Positions 54,624-63,968 of a stretch of DNA of 64,000 nt are shown here, one piece after another (the first letter of the stretch is position 1; each line of letters begins with the position of its first letter). A program made the position numbers and the translations under genes. The stretch is from NCBI RefSeq assembly GCF_010747415.1, contig NZ_JAAGNZ010000001.1, positions 2,542,001-2,606,000 of the forward strand, in the 5' to 3' direction. Below the pieces are notes generated by a model. It ran no database searches. It was not told the origin of the DNA and saw only the letters and a program-made list of their open reading frames with translations. The DNA is from Spirosoma agri. GTDB taxonomy: Bacteria; Bacteroidota; Bacteroidia; Cytophagales; Spirosomataceae.

Positions 54624-56477
54624 ATGGATCGTAATCAAATTATTGGCATTGTCCTGATTCTGGCGATGCTGGTCGGCTACCAGCTGCTGGTGCCGAAACC
54701 CGCGCCCGAGAAAAAGGCTGCCCAAATCACGCAGACAACAAAACCAACGACGGCATCGGGAGCTGAGGCTGCCATCAGTAAAGCGGAACAACCACTCGAT
54801 TCAGCGGCTGCGAAGGCTCAGTTTGGTGATTTTGCTACGGTAGCGTCCGGCGAAGCCCGCGATATTGTCGTTGATAACAAAGACATAAAAGTAACCTTCA
54901 GCACGCAGGGTGGTCGGGTAAAAGAAGTTATCCTCAAAAACTACAAAACGTACGACCAGAAACCACTGGTGCTGATCGACGACCAGAGCAGCAAAACACT
55001 GCTAGAATTGCCAACTAACCGGGGCAAGGTCGATTTGCACCAGCTTTATTACCAGACAACAGCCCAGAGTGGAACGGTTGGTGGTCAGCCGCAGCAGATC
55101 GTTTTTCGGGCGGAGGTTGCACCGGGACAATCGGTTGAGCAGGTCTATACCATTCCGACGGAAGGCTATGTGTTAGAGTATGGGCTGAAGCTGAATGGCC
55201 TCGCCAATACGGTCACGAACGACAACATCCGGTTCTTCTGGGAAGACAAGATGCGTCAATACGAAAACGACTTGTCGAACAACCGGCGGGCGGCTACGAT
55301 CGACTACCTGACCGCCGATGAGAACTTCGAGAAACTGACGGAAGGCGAGAGCAATCAGGAAGTTACCGTAGAGGAACCCGTTCAGTGGTTCACGGTTAAG
55401 CACAAGTATTTTCTGGCGGGTTTCGTGGCGAAGAATAGCCCGATGCCCAAAGCGAATTTTAAGACGCTGGTCGATCCGGCTGACAGCAGTGTTGTTAAAA
55501 CGGCGGTGGCTGATGTAACGCTACCAATGGCTGACGTGAAAGCCGGTAAAGGTCAATACAAGTTTTACTACGGTCCCAACGATTTTCAGTTGCTGGGTAG
55601 TGTCGCCCCCGAATTTGACCAGAACGTTTACTTAGGATATTCGATCCTGAAGCCGATCAACAAATACTTCTTCGTGCCCGTCTTCAACCTGCTTGAGAAG
55701 TTTATCTCCAATTATGGCTTGCTGATCATTGCCCTCGTTGTGTTCGTGAAATTGCTGCTGACCCCACTGACTTACAAGTCGTACGTGAGCATGGCTAAAA
55801 TGCGGGTGCTGGCACCGGAGATCGCTGAGATCAAGGAGCGCGTTGGTGAAGACATGACCAAGCAGCAATCGGAGCAGATGAAACTGTATCAGGAAGTGGG
55901 TGTAAGTCCACTGAATGGTTGTATCCCGGTGCTGGCTACCATGCCGATCCTGTTTGCGCTGTTCATGCTCTTCCCGAACCTGATCGAACTGCGTCAGAAA
56001 CCATTTCTGTGGGCGAGTGACCTGTCGACCTACGATGCGTTCATTACGTTCCCAACGATCCCGTTTATCGGCGGCCACCTGAGTTTGTTTACCGTGTTGA
56101 TGACCGCGTCGTCGATCGCGTATGCTTACTACAATAACCAGACTACGCCGACCCAGCCAGGACCGGTAAACATGAAAGCGCTGAGCTATATTTTTCCGTT
56201 GATGTTCATGTTCGTGCTGAATTCGTATCCGGCTGGTCTGACGTTCTATTACTTTGTGTCGAACGTGGTCACGATCACGCAACAGCAGCTGATTCGCCGG
56301 TTTGTTGACGAAGATAAAATTAAAGCGGTACTGGACGAAAATCGTCGGAAAAACGCCAATGGGGAGGGCAAGAAGCCGGGTGGTTTTCAGGCACTGCTTC
56401 AGAAGCAACTGGCCGCTGCCGATGAGGCTCGCAAGCAGGCCGAAGAAGCCCAACGCAAAGCAAAACAGAAGAAATAA
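54624..56477 (+). CDS. yidC: Membrane protein insertase YidC
   Basis: 617 residues. N-terminal helix (IIGIVLILAMLVGYQLL) followed by a linker and a large periplasmic domain (about 70-350). The conserved insertase core begins near residue 355 (PVFNLLEKFISNYGLLIIAL), with KPLTYKSYVSMAKM-like LLTPLTYKSYVSMAKMRVLAPE, NPLNGCIPVLATMPILFALF and SYIFPLMFMFVLNSYPAGLT. The tail is a basic, coiled-coil-like extension that could bind the ribosome. Inserts inner-membrane proteins. A terminator follows at 56548. Confidence 0.97.
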   Translation: MDRNQIIGIVLILAMLVGYQLLVPKPAPEKKAAQITQTTKPTTASGAEAAISKAEQPLDSAAAKAQFGDFATVASGEARDIVVDNKDIKVTFSTQGGRVKEVILKNYKTYDQKPLVLIDDQSSKTLLELPTNRGKVDLHQLYYQTTAQSGTVGGQPQQIVFRAEVAPGQSVEQVYTIPTEGYVLEYGLKLNGLANTVTNDNIRFFWEDKMRQYENDLSNNRRAATIDYLTADENFEKLTEGESNQEVTVEEPVQWFTVKHKYFLAGFVAKNSPMPKANFKTLVDPADSSVVKTAVADVTLPMADVKAGKGQYKFYYGPNDFQLLGSVAPEFDQNVYLGYSILKPINKYFFVPVFNLLEKFISNYGLLIIALVVFVKLLLTPLTYKSYVSMAKMRVLAPEIAEIKERVGEDMTKQQSEQMKLYQEVGVSPLNGCIPVLATMPILFALFMLFPNLIELRQKPFLWASDLSTYDAFITFPTIPFIGGHLSLFTVLMTASSIAYAYYNNQTTPTQPGPVNMKALSYIFPLMFMFVLNSYPAGLTFYYFVSNVVTITQQQLIRRFVDEDKIKAVLDENRRKNANGEGKKPGGFQALLQKQLAAADEARKQAEEAQRKAKQKK

Positions 56478-56547
56478 AGGATGGGTATTGAATAAACCAG
56501 TCGGCTTGTTCTTATAACTCATTCCTGATTTTTACCTATTTTTCAAC

Positions 56548-56573
56548 AAAAGCAACGCGTCGGCGTTGCTTTT
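56548..56573 (+). terminator. Intrinsic terminator after yidC
   Basis: 11-bp perfect stem (56548-56558 with 56563-56573), tetraloop GTCG, ending in TTTT. Confidence 0.85.
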
Positions 56574-56596
56574 GTGCATTAACCCAACTAAATACC

Positions 56597-58387
56597 ATGA
56601 TTGGCAGGTTACACTGGCTTAAACTCATCGCACTTTGCTGGCTCTGGTTTCAGACCATAGCGTTGGCAACAGCGCAGGTTTCTCCTGAGGGACTGAGACG
56701 CTATAAAGCCGCTGTTCAGCTGGTGCAGGCCGGTAATTATGAACGGGCTAAAGCGGATCTGAATGCCATCATTCAGCGGGAAGATCAGCTAGCGCCCTAC
56801 GCACATTACTATTATGCCATAGCTGCGTTCCGGCAGAAGAACTTTAGTCAGGCACGGTTGATGATCAAGCAACTGATGACGCGTTATCCCGACTGGCGAA
56901 AAATGGATGATGCCAACTACCTGTTGGCGGCTATCTGTATGGAAGCAGGTCAGTACGAAGACGGGTTAGAGGCCATCCAGCAGATTCGCAACTCTACGTT
57001 TCGCACGGACGTTGCCAAACTGGAACAAACCTTTCTGGGGCGAATCACGAACCTGAATCAACTAAAACAGCTGAACAAGGAATTTCCGGACGATCGGGCT
57101 GTTGGCCTCGCGTTGATCGACCTGATCCAGCGGACGGCTACCGATAAAGATGATCTGGAGTTGTCGGACCGTCTGACTAACCGCTTTGGCGTACCGGGCT
57201 CTGCCCTGCCCAGAACAACCACAACGACGCCCACGGCTACATCGACAACCAGTTCGACGGTAACCGCAACGACGATGCAGCCCGCCCGCAACGCTCGGCC
57301 GAAAGGCTATTTCAACGTTGCGGTGATGTTTCCCTTCCGGGTGGATGAGTTCAGTCCCGATAAACGGTTGCGCGCCAATCAGTACGTGTATGACCTCTAC
57401 AGTGGTATTAAGCAAGCCAAAGCCAAACTACAGGAAGAGGGTATTACCGTAAATCTGTTCGCCTACGACCTCGATAATGACGCGAATAAGGCGCTTGAAC
57501 TGGTTAACAGTCCTGCTTTTTCGCAAACCGACCTGATTATTGGTCCGCTGTATGTAGAACCGAACCGCATTGCCGCAGCGTTTGCCAACCAGAAAAATAT
57601 CCTGTTGCTGAACCCCATCGCTACCAGCAGCGATCTGGTAGCGAACCAGCCAATGGCTTTTCTGGCGCAGCCATCTCTAAACCACCAAGCCGAAAAAGTG
57701 GCTGAGTTTGCCCGTACGCTGAATGGTTCGCGCCGGGTAGCCATCTACTTCGGGTCTGCCCGAAAGGACTCCTTACTGGCTATCGCGTATCAGAACGAGT
57801 TGAAGCGGCAGAATTATCAGGTTGTCGAGCTCAAGAAAGTGAGCAGTTCGGCTCAGGCCATGGCCGATGCCATGCAGTTCTCGGGTACAGCGACGCCACC
57901 CCGTACGGCCACGGCTGTGACACCCGTTACGCTGGGACACGTTTTTCTGGCTAGCAGCAATGAAGACGAGGGTGCGCGCCTACTGGAAGCATTAAGTCGT
58001 CGAAAAGTGAGTGGACCGTTGATTGCCACGGCTTCTGCGTTTGATCTCTACAAAAACTCGACATCGACGTTTTCGCGTCGGGAGCTATACCTGCTTTATC
58101 CTGACTTCATTGACGCATCGCGGGAGCCAGTTACCGAGTTTCAGGAGCAGTATCTGGCTAAGCGGAACACCATACCATCCGTGTTTGCCAGCCAGGGCTA
58201 CGACATGATGCTGTTTTTTGGCCGTCAACTGGCGAAAAATGGGACTCAGTTTCAGAACAGAAGCACCCTTCGCTCGGATACAGACGATTATCTGCTATCG
58301 GGCTTCGACTACAGCAGAAATAATGAAAATCAAGTCGTGCCGATCGTGAAATTCGAGGATGGGCGATTCATAAAAGTAAACGAGTAA
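56597..58387 (+). CDS. TPR plus periplasmic-binding-protein fold (LpoA-like / Peripla_BP_6)
   Basis: 596 residues with a signal peptide (LIALCWLWFQTIALATAQ). TPR-like helices about 30-190 (AAVQLVQAGNYERAKADLNA). A Thr-rich linker about 205-235 precedes a Leu/Ile/Val-binding-protein fold (about 245-590; NVAVMFPFRVDEFSPDKRLR, LIIGPLYVEPNRIAAAFANQ, ILLLNPIATSSDLV, NEDEGARLLEALSRRKVSG). This TPR plus type I binding-protein layout resembles LpoA, an activator of peptidoglycan synthase, and Bacteroidota proteins annotated as LysM or ABC substrate-binding proteins. No transporter genes lie nearby. Ligand unknown. Confidence 0.8.
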   Translation: MIGRLHWLKLIALCWLWFQTIALATAQVSPEGLRRYKAAVQLVQAGNYERAKADLNAIIQREDQLAPYAHYYYAIAAFRQKNFSQARLMIKQLMTRYPDWRKMDDANYLLAAICMEAGQYEDGLEAIQQIRNSTFRTDVAKLEQTFLGRITNLNQLKQLNKEFPDDRAVGLALIDLIQRTATDKDDLELSDRLTNRFGVPGSALPRTTTTTPTATSTTSSTVTATTMQPARNARPKGYFNVAVMFPFRVDEFSPDKRLRANQYVYDLYSGIKQAKAKLQEEGITVNLFAYDLDNDANKALELVNSPAFSQTDLIIGPLYVEPNRIAAAFANQKNILLLNPIATSSDLVANQPMAFLAQPSLNHQAEKVAEFARTLNGSRRVAIYFGSARKDSLLAIAYQNELKRQNYQVVELKKVSSSAQAMADAMQFSGTATPPRTATAVTPVTLGHVFLASSNEDEGARLLEALSRRKVSGPLIATASAFDLYKNSTSTFSRRELYLLYPDFIDASREPVTEFQEQYLAKRNTIPSVFASQGYDMMLFFGRQLAKNGTQFQNRSTLRSDTDDYLLSGFDYSRNNENQVVPIVKFEDGRFIKVNE

Positions 58388-58452
58388 ACGAACGAATGCG
58401 TGAAGGAGGCTCATTTGCCCGGCCGATCCGTCACGCATCCGTATTTTCAGTT

Positions 58453-59751
58453 ATGACGACAAGCGAACAATTATTTGAAAAAGCGAAAACGCTGATTCCC
58501 GGTGGCGTCAATTCACCCGTACGGGCATTCCGGTCTGTAGGCGGTTCGCCCGTATTTATTAAATCGGCCAAAGGTCCCTACCTCTACGATGAAGATGGGC
58601 GGGAATATATCGAACTGATCAATTCCTGGGGGCCAATGATTCTGGGCCATGCGTTCGAGCCCGTCGAAAAAGCGGTTCGGGATGCGATTCAATATTCGTT
58701 TTCCTTCGGTGCGCCGACGCGGAAAGAAGTCGAAATGGCCGAACTGATCACCAATATGGTTCCTTCGGTCGAGAAGGTCCGAATGGTTAATTCGGGCACC
58801 GAAGCGACCATGGCCGCTATTCGGGTCGCGCGGGGCTTTACGGGCCGGGACAAGATCATCAAGTTTGAAGGGTGCTACCACGGCCATGCCGACTCCTTCC
58901 TGATTGCGGCTGGAAGCGGGGCCATGACAATGGGCATTCCCGATAGTCCCGGCGTAACGAAAGCAACTGCTGCCGACACATTGACGGCACCGTTTAACGA
59001 TCTGGCGGCTGTCGAAAAGCTGCTGGACAATAACCATAATCAGGTAGCCGCCATCATTCTTGAGCCGGTCGTGGGCAATATGGGCTGCGTATTGCCTGAA
59101 CCCGGTTTTCTGGAAGGCGTTCGGTCCCTATGCGACAAACACGATGCACTGCTGATTTTTGATGAAGTGATGACCGGTTTTCGACTGGCCAAAGGCGGTG
59201 CGCAGGAACGGTTTGGCATTACGCCCGACTTGACGACGATGGGTAAAATTATTGGGGGAGGAATGCCCGTCGGTGCTTACGGCGGACGCGCTGACATTAT
59301 GGACATCGTGGCTCCGGCAGGGCCAGTTTATCAGGCGGGTACGCTTTCCGGAAATCCTATTGCTATGTCGGCGGGGCTAGCCATGCTGCATCATCTGAAC
59401 GACCATCCGGAGGTGTATACGCGATTGGATCAAATTGGCGAGACGCTGGTAAATGGTTTTCGGGCGTCGTTAGTGAAACTAGGGCTGAACTACACGATCA
59501 ACCACATCGGGTCGATGTTCACGCTGTTCATGACCGAACGTTCCGTGACGAACTTTACCGAAGCCAAATCCTGTGATCTGCCGCTGTTTGGTCGCTATTT
59601 TCACGCGATGCTGAAACGCGGGGTTTATCTGGCTCCGTCGCAGTTCGAGAGTTTATTTTTGTCCGTTGCCCTGACGGATGACCTGACTGCACAAATCATT
59701 CAGGCCAACGAAGAGAGTTTACAGGAAGCACTGGCCGAGCATGATAATTAA
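58453..59751 (+). CDS. hemL: Glutamate-1-semialdehyde 2,1-aminomutase
   Basis: Last step to 5-aminolevulinate in the C5 heme pathway. 432 residues from the ATG at 58453 (TTSEQLFEKAKTLIPGGVNS), which matches the family start; an ATG at 58396 adds 19 unrelated residues. PLP-site features are NSGTEATMAAIRVARGFTGR, FDEVMTGFR and the lysine in DLTTMGKIIGGGMPVGAYGG. The HAD gene overlaps the 3' end by 11 nt. Confidence 0.97.
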   Translation: MTTSEQLFEKAKTLIPGGVNSPVRAFRSVGGSPVFIKSAKGPYLYDEDGREYIELINSWGPMILGHAFEPVEKAVRDAIQYSFSFGAPTRKEVEMAELITNMVPSVEKVRMVNSGTEATMAAIRVARGFTGRDKIIKFEGCYHGHADSFLIAAGSGAMTMGIPDSPGVTKATAADTLTAPFNDLAAVEKLLDNNHNQVAAIILEPVVGNMGCVLPEPGFLEGVRSLCDKHDALLIFDEVMTGFRLAKGGAQERFGITPDLTTMGKIIGGGMPVGAYGGRADIMDIVAPAGPVYQAGTLSGNPIAMSAGLAMLHHLNDHPEVYTRLDQIGETLVNGFRASLVKLGLNYTINHIGSMFTLFMTERSVTNFTEAKSCDLPLFGRYFHAMLKRGVYLAPSQFESLFLSVALTDDLTAQIIQANEESLQEALAEHDN

Positions 59752-60385
59752 AGGCGTACTTTTTGATTTCGATGGTACACTAGCCGATACGTTACCGCTC
59801 TGTATTCGGGCGTTTCGCTCATCGATCGAGCCAAGACTTGGGCGTTCGGTGAGCGATGCAGAGATCATTGCCACGTTTGGGCCATCGGAAGAAGGCACCA
59901 TCAAAGCGCTCATTCCGGACGCGTACGAGGAGGGTGTGGCTGCTTACCTGAGTCATTACGAGCAACTTCATGTCGACTATCCGGAGCTGTTGCCGGGCGT
60001 ACAAGCGCTGTTAACCGATCTGAACGCTAAAGGAGTGAAGCTGGCGCTGGTGACGGGGAAAGGCCAATTCAGTGCCGCCATGTCTCTGGATTTCTATCAG
60101 CTAACGTCCTGTTTCAGTGCCTTCGGTTACGGCGATCAGGCGGTCAACAGTAAAGCGCGGAACATAACCCGGATTGTGCATGACTGGCAGTTGCCGCTGG
60201 ATGAAGTCATTTACGTTGGCGACGCACCCAGCGACATTACGGCCTGTCGGGAGGCTGGGGTATTCATCGCATCGGCAGCCTGGGCATCGACCGCTGAACC
60301 GGACGTGTTGAAGGCTCACCATCCCGACGAATTGTTTGCGTCGATAGACTCGTTCCGAATCTGGTTGTTTGACCGTCTGCACTGA
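59741..60385 (+). CDS. HAD hydrolase, phosphoglycolate phosphatase-like
   Basis: 214 residues. Motif I is LFDFDGTLADTLPLC, motif II ALVTGKGQFS, the lysine is near NSKARN, and motif III/IV is VIYVGDAPSDITACREAG. The cap domain is helical (C1 type). Substrate is not identifiable. It overlaps hemL by 11 nt at its start and shares TGATG with the following glycosyltransferase, so the three are coupled. Confidence 0.92.
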   Translation: MIIKGVLFDFDGTLADTLPLCIRAFRSSIEPRLGRSVSDAEIIATFGPSEEGTIKALIPDAYEEGVAAYLSHYEQLHVDYPELLPGVQALLTDLNAKGVKLALVTGKGQFSAAMSLDFYQLTSCFSAFGYGDQAVNSKARNITRIVHDWQLPLDEVIYVGDAPSDITACREAGVFIASAAWASTAEPDVLKAHHPDELFASIDSFRIWLFDRLH

Positions 60386-61392
60386 TGTTTTTTTCCGTCA
60401 TCATTCCTATTTTCAATCGTCCCGACGAGTTGCGCGAACTGCTGGTTAGCCTGACCAGACAGACGTATACGAACTTTGAGGTCGTCGTTGTCGAAGATGG
60501 GTCCACCATCAAATCGGACGGCGTTGTCGACTTGTTCACCAATCAGCTTGCGATTCGCTATTTTTTTAAAGAAAACTCCGGGCAGGGCTTCACGCGAAAC
60601 TCCGGGTTTGAACGGGCATCGGGTGACTATTTCGTGATTTTTGATTCAGATGCGCTGATACCTCCGCATTATTTCGCGACGGTTAACCAACGGCTGCAAA
60701 CCGATTGGCTTGATGCTTATGGTGGCCCCGATGCGGCTCATCCCGATTTTACACCCGTTCAGAAAGCAATTAGCTACTCCATGACGTCGCCCTTTACAAC
60801 GGGTGGTATTCGGGGGAGTAAGAAAAATCTAGGTGGTACGTATCACCCCCGCAGCTTCAATATGGGCCTGTCTCGGCAGGTGTGGGAAACCATCGGAGGG
60901 TATCGGTTGAGCCGGATGGGCGAGGACATCGAGTTTGCCATCCGGATCATTGAAAACAACTTCCGGACGGGGCTGATTCCGGATGCGTTCATCTACCACA
61001 AACGACGGACGAGTTTTGGTCAGTTTTTCCGGCAGTTGCGGTTTTTTGGCCGGGCCCGTATCAACATTTCGCGCTACTATCCGAATGAGCTGAAATTCGT
61101 TCATGCCATTCCAGCTCTGTTTACCTTGTTCGTGTTTTCGATTCCGCTCTGGGCATTGATCAGTCCAATCCTGTTCTGGCTTGCCGTAAGTGTTGTTGTG
61201 CTGATTGCGCTCCTTATCTTTATTGACGCTACCCGAAAGGAGCGCAGTATGAAAATAGGCTTACTAAGTGTGAGAGCCGCCTTTACGCAGTTGATCGGCT
61301 ACGGCGTTGGTTTTTTGGGCGAAGGCTGGAAACGGTTCCGGGAGCCCAAAGGGTTTCGGGAAACGGGGGCTACCATCGAATACCCTTCATAA
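60385..61392 (+). CDS. Glycosyltransferase family 2
   Basis: 335 residues. N-terminal GT-A domain with FSVIIPIFNRPDELRELLVS, VVVEDGST and the DxD-type metal site FVIFDSDALIPPHYF. The acceptor-side motif is RMGEDIEFAIRII, and EDxE appears as MGEDIEFA. Two membrane helices near residues 245-280 anchor the C-terminus. Probably acts on a cell-surface glycan. It starts inside the HAD stop codon. Confidence 0.9.
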   Translation: MFFSVIIPIFNRPDELRELLVSLTRQTYTNFEVVVVEDGSTIKSDGVVDLFTNQLAIRYFFKENSGQGFTRNSGFERASGDYFVIFDSDALIPPHYFATVNQRLQTDWLDAYGGPDAAHPDFTPVQKAISYSMTSPFTTGGIRGSKKNLGGTYHPRSFNMGLSRQVWETIGGYRLSRMGEDIEFAIRIIENNFRTGLIPDAFIYHKRRTSFGQFFRQLRFFGRARINISRYYPNELKFVHAIPALFTLFVFSIPLWALISPILFWLAVSVVVLIALLIFIDATRKERSMKIGLLSVRAAFTQLIGYGVGFLGEGWKRFREPKGFRETGATIEYPS

Positions 61393-61502
61393 GTGGTATC
61401 GTTGATAAAAAACACGAGGATCAATAGTAAATAGTTGGTTTCGCTCAACGAATCCCAGTTCCTATACGTTATATTTCCAACGGATAGTTGTCGACACTTA
61501 TA

Positions 61503-61856
61503 ATGACCAAGCTTGCAAAACCACCAGGACAGAAGTTAGTTCAACGCATGAGCACTCGCACCAAGGGGCTGATTATAGCGCCTTTGGGCCTGTTTTTGTT
61601 CAGCGCGGGACTTTGTGTGTTTAGCATAGCGGTTCAGGCTAGACATGATGGGGCGACGTTCCAGCAATGGTTCCTGTGGGGGGTGTATAGTCTGATTCTG
61701 CTGAATGGCGGGCTACTGCTCTTTGGGCAGGCGGTTCGGTATCGCGCTCAGCTGGACTATCGGCGGTTTGTGCGTCGTGAACTCAAAAAGCGGGATCGCG
61801 AATGGGCCAGATCGCTCCAGAAACGAAAAGCCCCGCCGGGTAAGAGCGAGGCTTGA
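61503..61856 (+). CDS. Small membrane protein with two helices
   Basis: 117 residues from the ATG at 61503; a TTG at 61488 would add five. Two membrane helices (GLIIAPLGLFLFSAGLCVFS and FLWGVYSLILLNGGLLLFGQ) are followed by a strongly basic cytoplasmic tail (RRFVRRELKKRDREWARSLQ). No family recognised; the pattern resembles small membrane proteins of unknown function in this phylum. Confidence 0.7.
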   Translation: MTKLAKPPGQKLVQRMSTRTKGLIIAPLGLFLFSAGLCVFSIAVQARHDGATFQQWFLWGVYSLILLNGGLLLFGQAVRYRAQLDYRRFVRRELKKRDREWARSLQKRKAPPGKSEA

Positions 61857-61932
61857 TGCTGATTGAGTATCAGTTGGTCAAACCGGTAATTTGTTGGCTA
61901 ATACGCCAATAGCCGGTTCTTCAGTGCTCAAA

Positions 61933-62088
61933 TTAAGCAGCTTTCTTTTCGGCGAAAGAGGCTTTGATTGCTTCAACGTCTACGTTTTTGATGATCGGTT
62001 TACGCAGCAATTGTTTGATGGCATTGACTTTGTTATTCGCGATAGCGCGGTTCCGGCGGCCTTTGCGTTTTAGTTCAGTTACTCCCAT
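61933..62088 (-). CDS. Conserved-looking 51-residue basic protein
   Basis: ATG at 62088 to TAA at 61933, 51 residues. It is rich in Lys, Arg and Ala (MGVTELKRKGRRNRAIANNK, then VNAIKQLLRKPIIKNVDVEA and a closing AEKKAA). The composition resembles a small ribosome- or nucleic-acid-binding protein, and I recall similar short proteins in Bacteroidota without an assigned role. A TACTTTTG box lies at 62137-62130 upstream. Confidence 0.7.
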   Translation of the reverse strand: MGVTELKRKGRRNRAIANNKVNAIKQLLRKPIIKNVDVEAIKASFAEKKAA

Positions 62089-62232
62089 GACTATATCTTA
62101 GTTTACTTGTCGGTTCGATTTTTGAAGTGCAAAAGTACAGCTTTTTAGACAGAATTTACAGCATTATCGGGAATTTTCACGGATAACCCGCCCAGAAATC
62201 CATTTTTGTAAAGCGATCTGTCTTATAAATAG

Positions 62233-62442
62233 CTATATTTTCTTCAAAAACTCGGTTCTCAGAACAATACTCATACCACCTACTTTGCAATCTACTTCGT
62301 CGGGATCGTCGGTAAGGCGAATCTTTTTGACGGTTGTACCTCGTTTCAATGTTGTCGAAGCACCTTTTACTTTCAGGTCTTTAATGAGGGTTACGGTGTC
62401 GCCATCGGCTAATGTGTTGCCGTTGCTATCTTTTACGTCCAT
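62233..62442 (-). CDS. PhnA-like domain protein (YjdM C-terminal domain only)
   Basis: 69 residues from the ATG at 62442; an upstream TTG at 62469 is less likely. The fold is the PhnA C-terminal domain: MDVKDSNGNTLADGDTVTLI KDLKVKG, GTTVKKIRL and EVDCKVGGMSIVLRTEFLKK. The N-terminal zinc ribbon of the E. coli protein is absent. The family name refers to phosphonate genes, but a phosphonate role is not supported. A TAGCTTTG box lies at 62474-62467. Confidence 0.9.
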   Translation of the reverse strand: MDVKDSNGNTLADGDTVTLIKDLKVKGASTTLKRGTTVKKIRLTDDPDEVDCKVGGMSIVLRTEFLKKI

Positions 62443-62570
62443 TTGTGGGATATTTACGTAGGGCCGCAAAGCTATAAAGAAGCCGCTAAAAGACAGCCCT
62501 GCCGAACGGAATTACAGCATGCACCGGATTTTATTACAGCACCTCCTGCTTATCCTGTAGTCCTGTCCAC

Positions 62571-62578
62571 TAATTTTG
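62571..62578 (+). promoter_or_regulatory. -7 box (TAATTTTG) abutting the hisS start codon
   Basis: TAATTTTGC ends 4 nt before the hisS ATG, predicting a leaderless or nearly leaderless transcript. No -33 TTG is visible. Confidence 0.35.
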
Positions 62579-62582
62579 CAGC

Positions 62583-63953
62583 ATGCAGAAACCAACAGTA
62601 ACAAAAGGAACGAGAGACTTTGGGCCGGAGCAAATGAGCAAACGGCTATTCATATTCGATACCATTCGGAAAACATTCAAGTCCTTTGGCTTTTTACCCC
62701 TCGAAACGCCTTCCATGGAAAACCTGTCGACACTGACGGGTAAGTACGGCGATGAAGGCGATCAGCTTCTTTTTAAAATCCTGAACTCCGGTGACTTTGC
62801 CGCTGGCCTGACCGATGCTGATGTACAGGCAGGATCGAAAAAGTTGACCCCGAGGATTGCCGAGAAAGGGTTACGTTACGATCTGACGGTGCCTTTTGCC
62901 CGGTATGTAGTCATGAATCGGAACAGCCTTACGCTGCCATTCAAACGCTACCAGATGCAACCCGTCTGGCGGGCCGATCGTCCGCAGAAAGGCCGCTATC
63001 GGGAATTTTACCAGTGCGATGCCGATGTGGTTGGCACCGATTCGCTACTGTGCGAAGCCGAGATTGTGTTGATGATCCATGAAGTCTTCCGGAATCTGGG
63101 CATCATTGATTTTACGCTGAAGATCAATAATCGTAAAATTCTGGCTGGTATTGCCGACGTGATCGGTGCGCCGGGACAGGAAAGTGCGTTAAGCGTAGCG
63201 ATTGACAAGCTCGATAAGATTGGGAAGGATAAAGTGCTCGATGAACTGCGCGAACGTGGTTTTGCCGAAGAAGCCATCAACCGCCTAGAGCCAATGTTTG
63301 GCCTGGGGAGCAAAAATACTGTCGAGGTAATCGGGCAACTGAAAGCATGGCTCTCCGCTTCGGAGACGGCCAATCAGGGTATTGCTGAACTGGAAGAGAC
63401 GCTGCGATTGGTGGATCAATACGGCCTGGCCGATGCGCGCGTGGAAATCGATCCGACGCTGGCGCGGGGCTTATCGTACTATACCGGTGCTATTTTTGAG
63501 GTCAAAGCTAATGGCGTTCAGATTGGCAGCGTGAGTGGAGGTGGTCGTTACGACAACCTGACGGGTACGTTTGGCATGCCCGGTCTGTCGGGTGTTGGTA
63601 TTTCGTTTGGCGTCGATCGAATCTACGACGTAATGGACGAACTAAGTCTGTTTCCGGCATCGGCAGGGCAGGGGACTCGAGTGCTTATTGTGCCTTTCGA
63701 TGGGGATGCCCGCTCGGTTGCACTGCCCCTGCTAAGTCAGCTGCGTAAAGCGGGTGTGGCTGCCGAAGTGTATCCGGACCTGGCGAAAGTGAAGAAAATG
63801 CTCGATTACGCCAACGCAAAAGCCATTCCGTTTGTGATCCTGATCGGTTCCGAAGAAGTGCAGACGGGTATGTTATCGATCAAAAACATGGTCACTGGCG
63901 AACAAACGAAAGTAAGTGTAGCCGACAGTATTCAGGTTGTGCAGGAATCGTAG
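62583..63953 (+). CDS. hisS: Histidyl-tRNA synthetase
   Basis: Class II synthetase charging tRNA-His. 456 residues. Family start TVTKGTRDFGPEQMSKRLFI; motif 2 region RYDLTVPFARYVVMNR and WRADRPQKGRYREFYQCDAD; histidine-binding blocks LARGLSYYTGAIFEVKANG and SVSGGGRYDNLTGTFG; motif 3 GVGISFGVDRIYDVMDEL. The C-terminal anticodon-binding domain begins near residue 365 (RVLIVPFDGDARSVALPLLS). Complete. Confidence 0.97.
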   Translation: MQKPTVTKGTRDFGPEQMSKRLFIFDTIRKTFKSFGFLPLETPSMENLSTLTGKYGDEGDQLLFKILNSGDFAAGLTDADVQAGSKKLTPRIAEKGLRYDLTVPFARYVVMNRNSLTLPFKRYQMQPVWRADRPQKGRYREFYQCDADVVGTDSLLCEAEIVLMIHEVFRNLGIIDFTLKINNRKILAGIADVIGAPGQESALSVAIDKLDKIGKDKVLDELRERGFAEEAINRLEPMFGLGSKNTVEVIGQLKAWLSASETANQGIAELEETLRLVDQYGLADARVEIDPTLARGLSYYTGAIFEVKANGVQIGSVSGGGRYDNLTGTFGMPGLSGVGISFGVDRIYDVMDELSLFPASAGQGTRVLIVPFDGDARSVALPLLSQLRKAGVAAEVYPDLAKVKKMLDYANAKAIPFVILIGSEEVQTGMLSIKNMVTGEQTKVSVADSIQVVQES

Positions 63954-63968
63954 ACAGATATGAGAGGA

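Noticed and set aside
55632-56522. 296-residue minus-strand frame
   Set aside because: Antisense to yidC, His/Arg/Gln-rich composition typical of a shadow frame.
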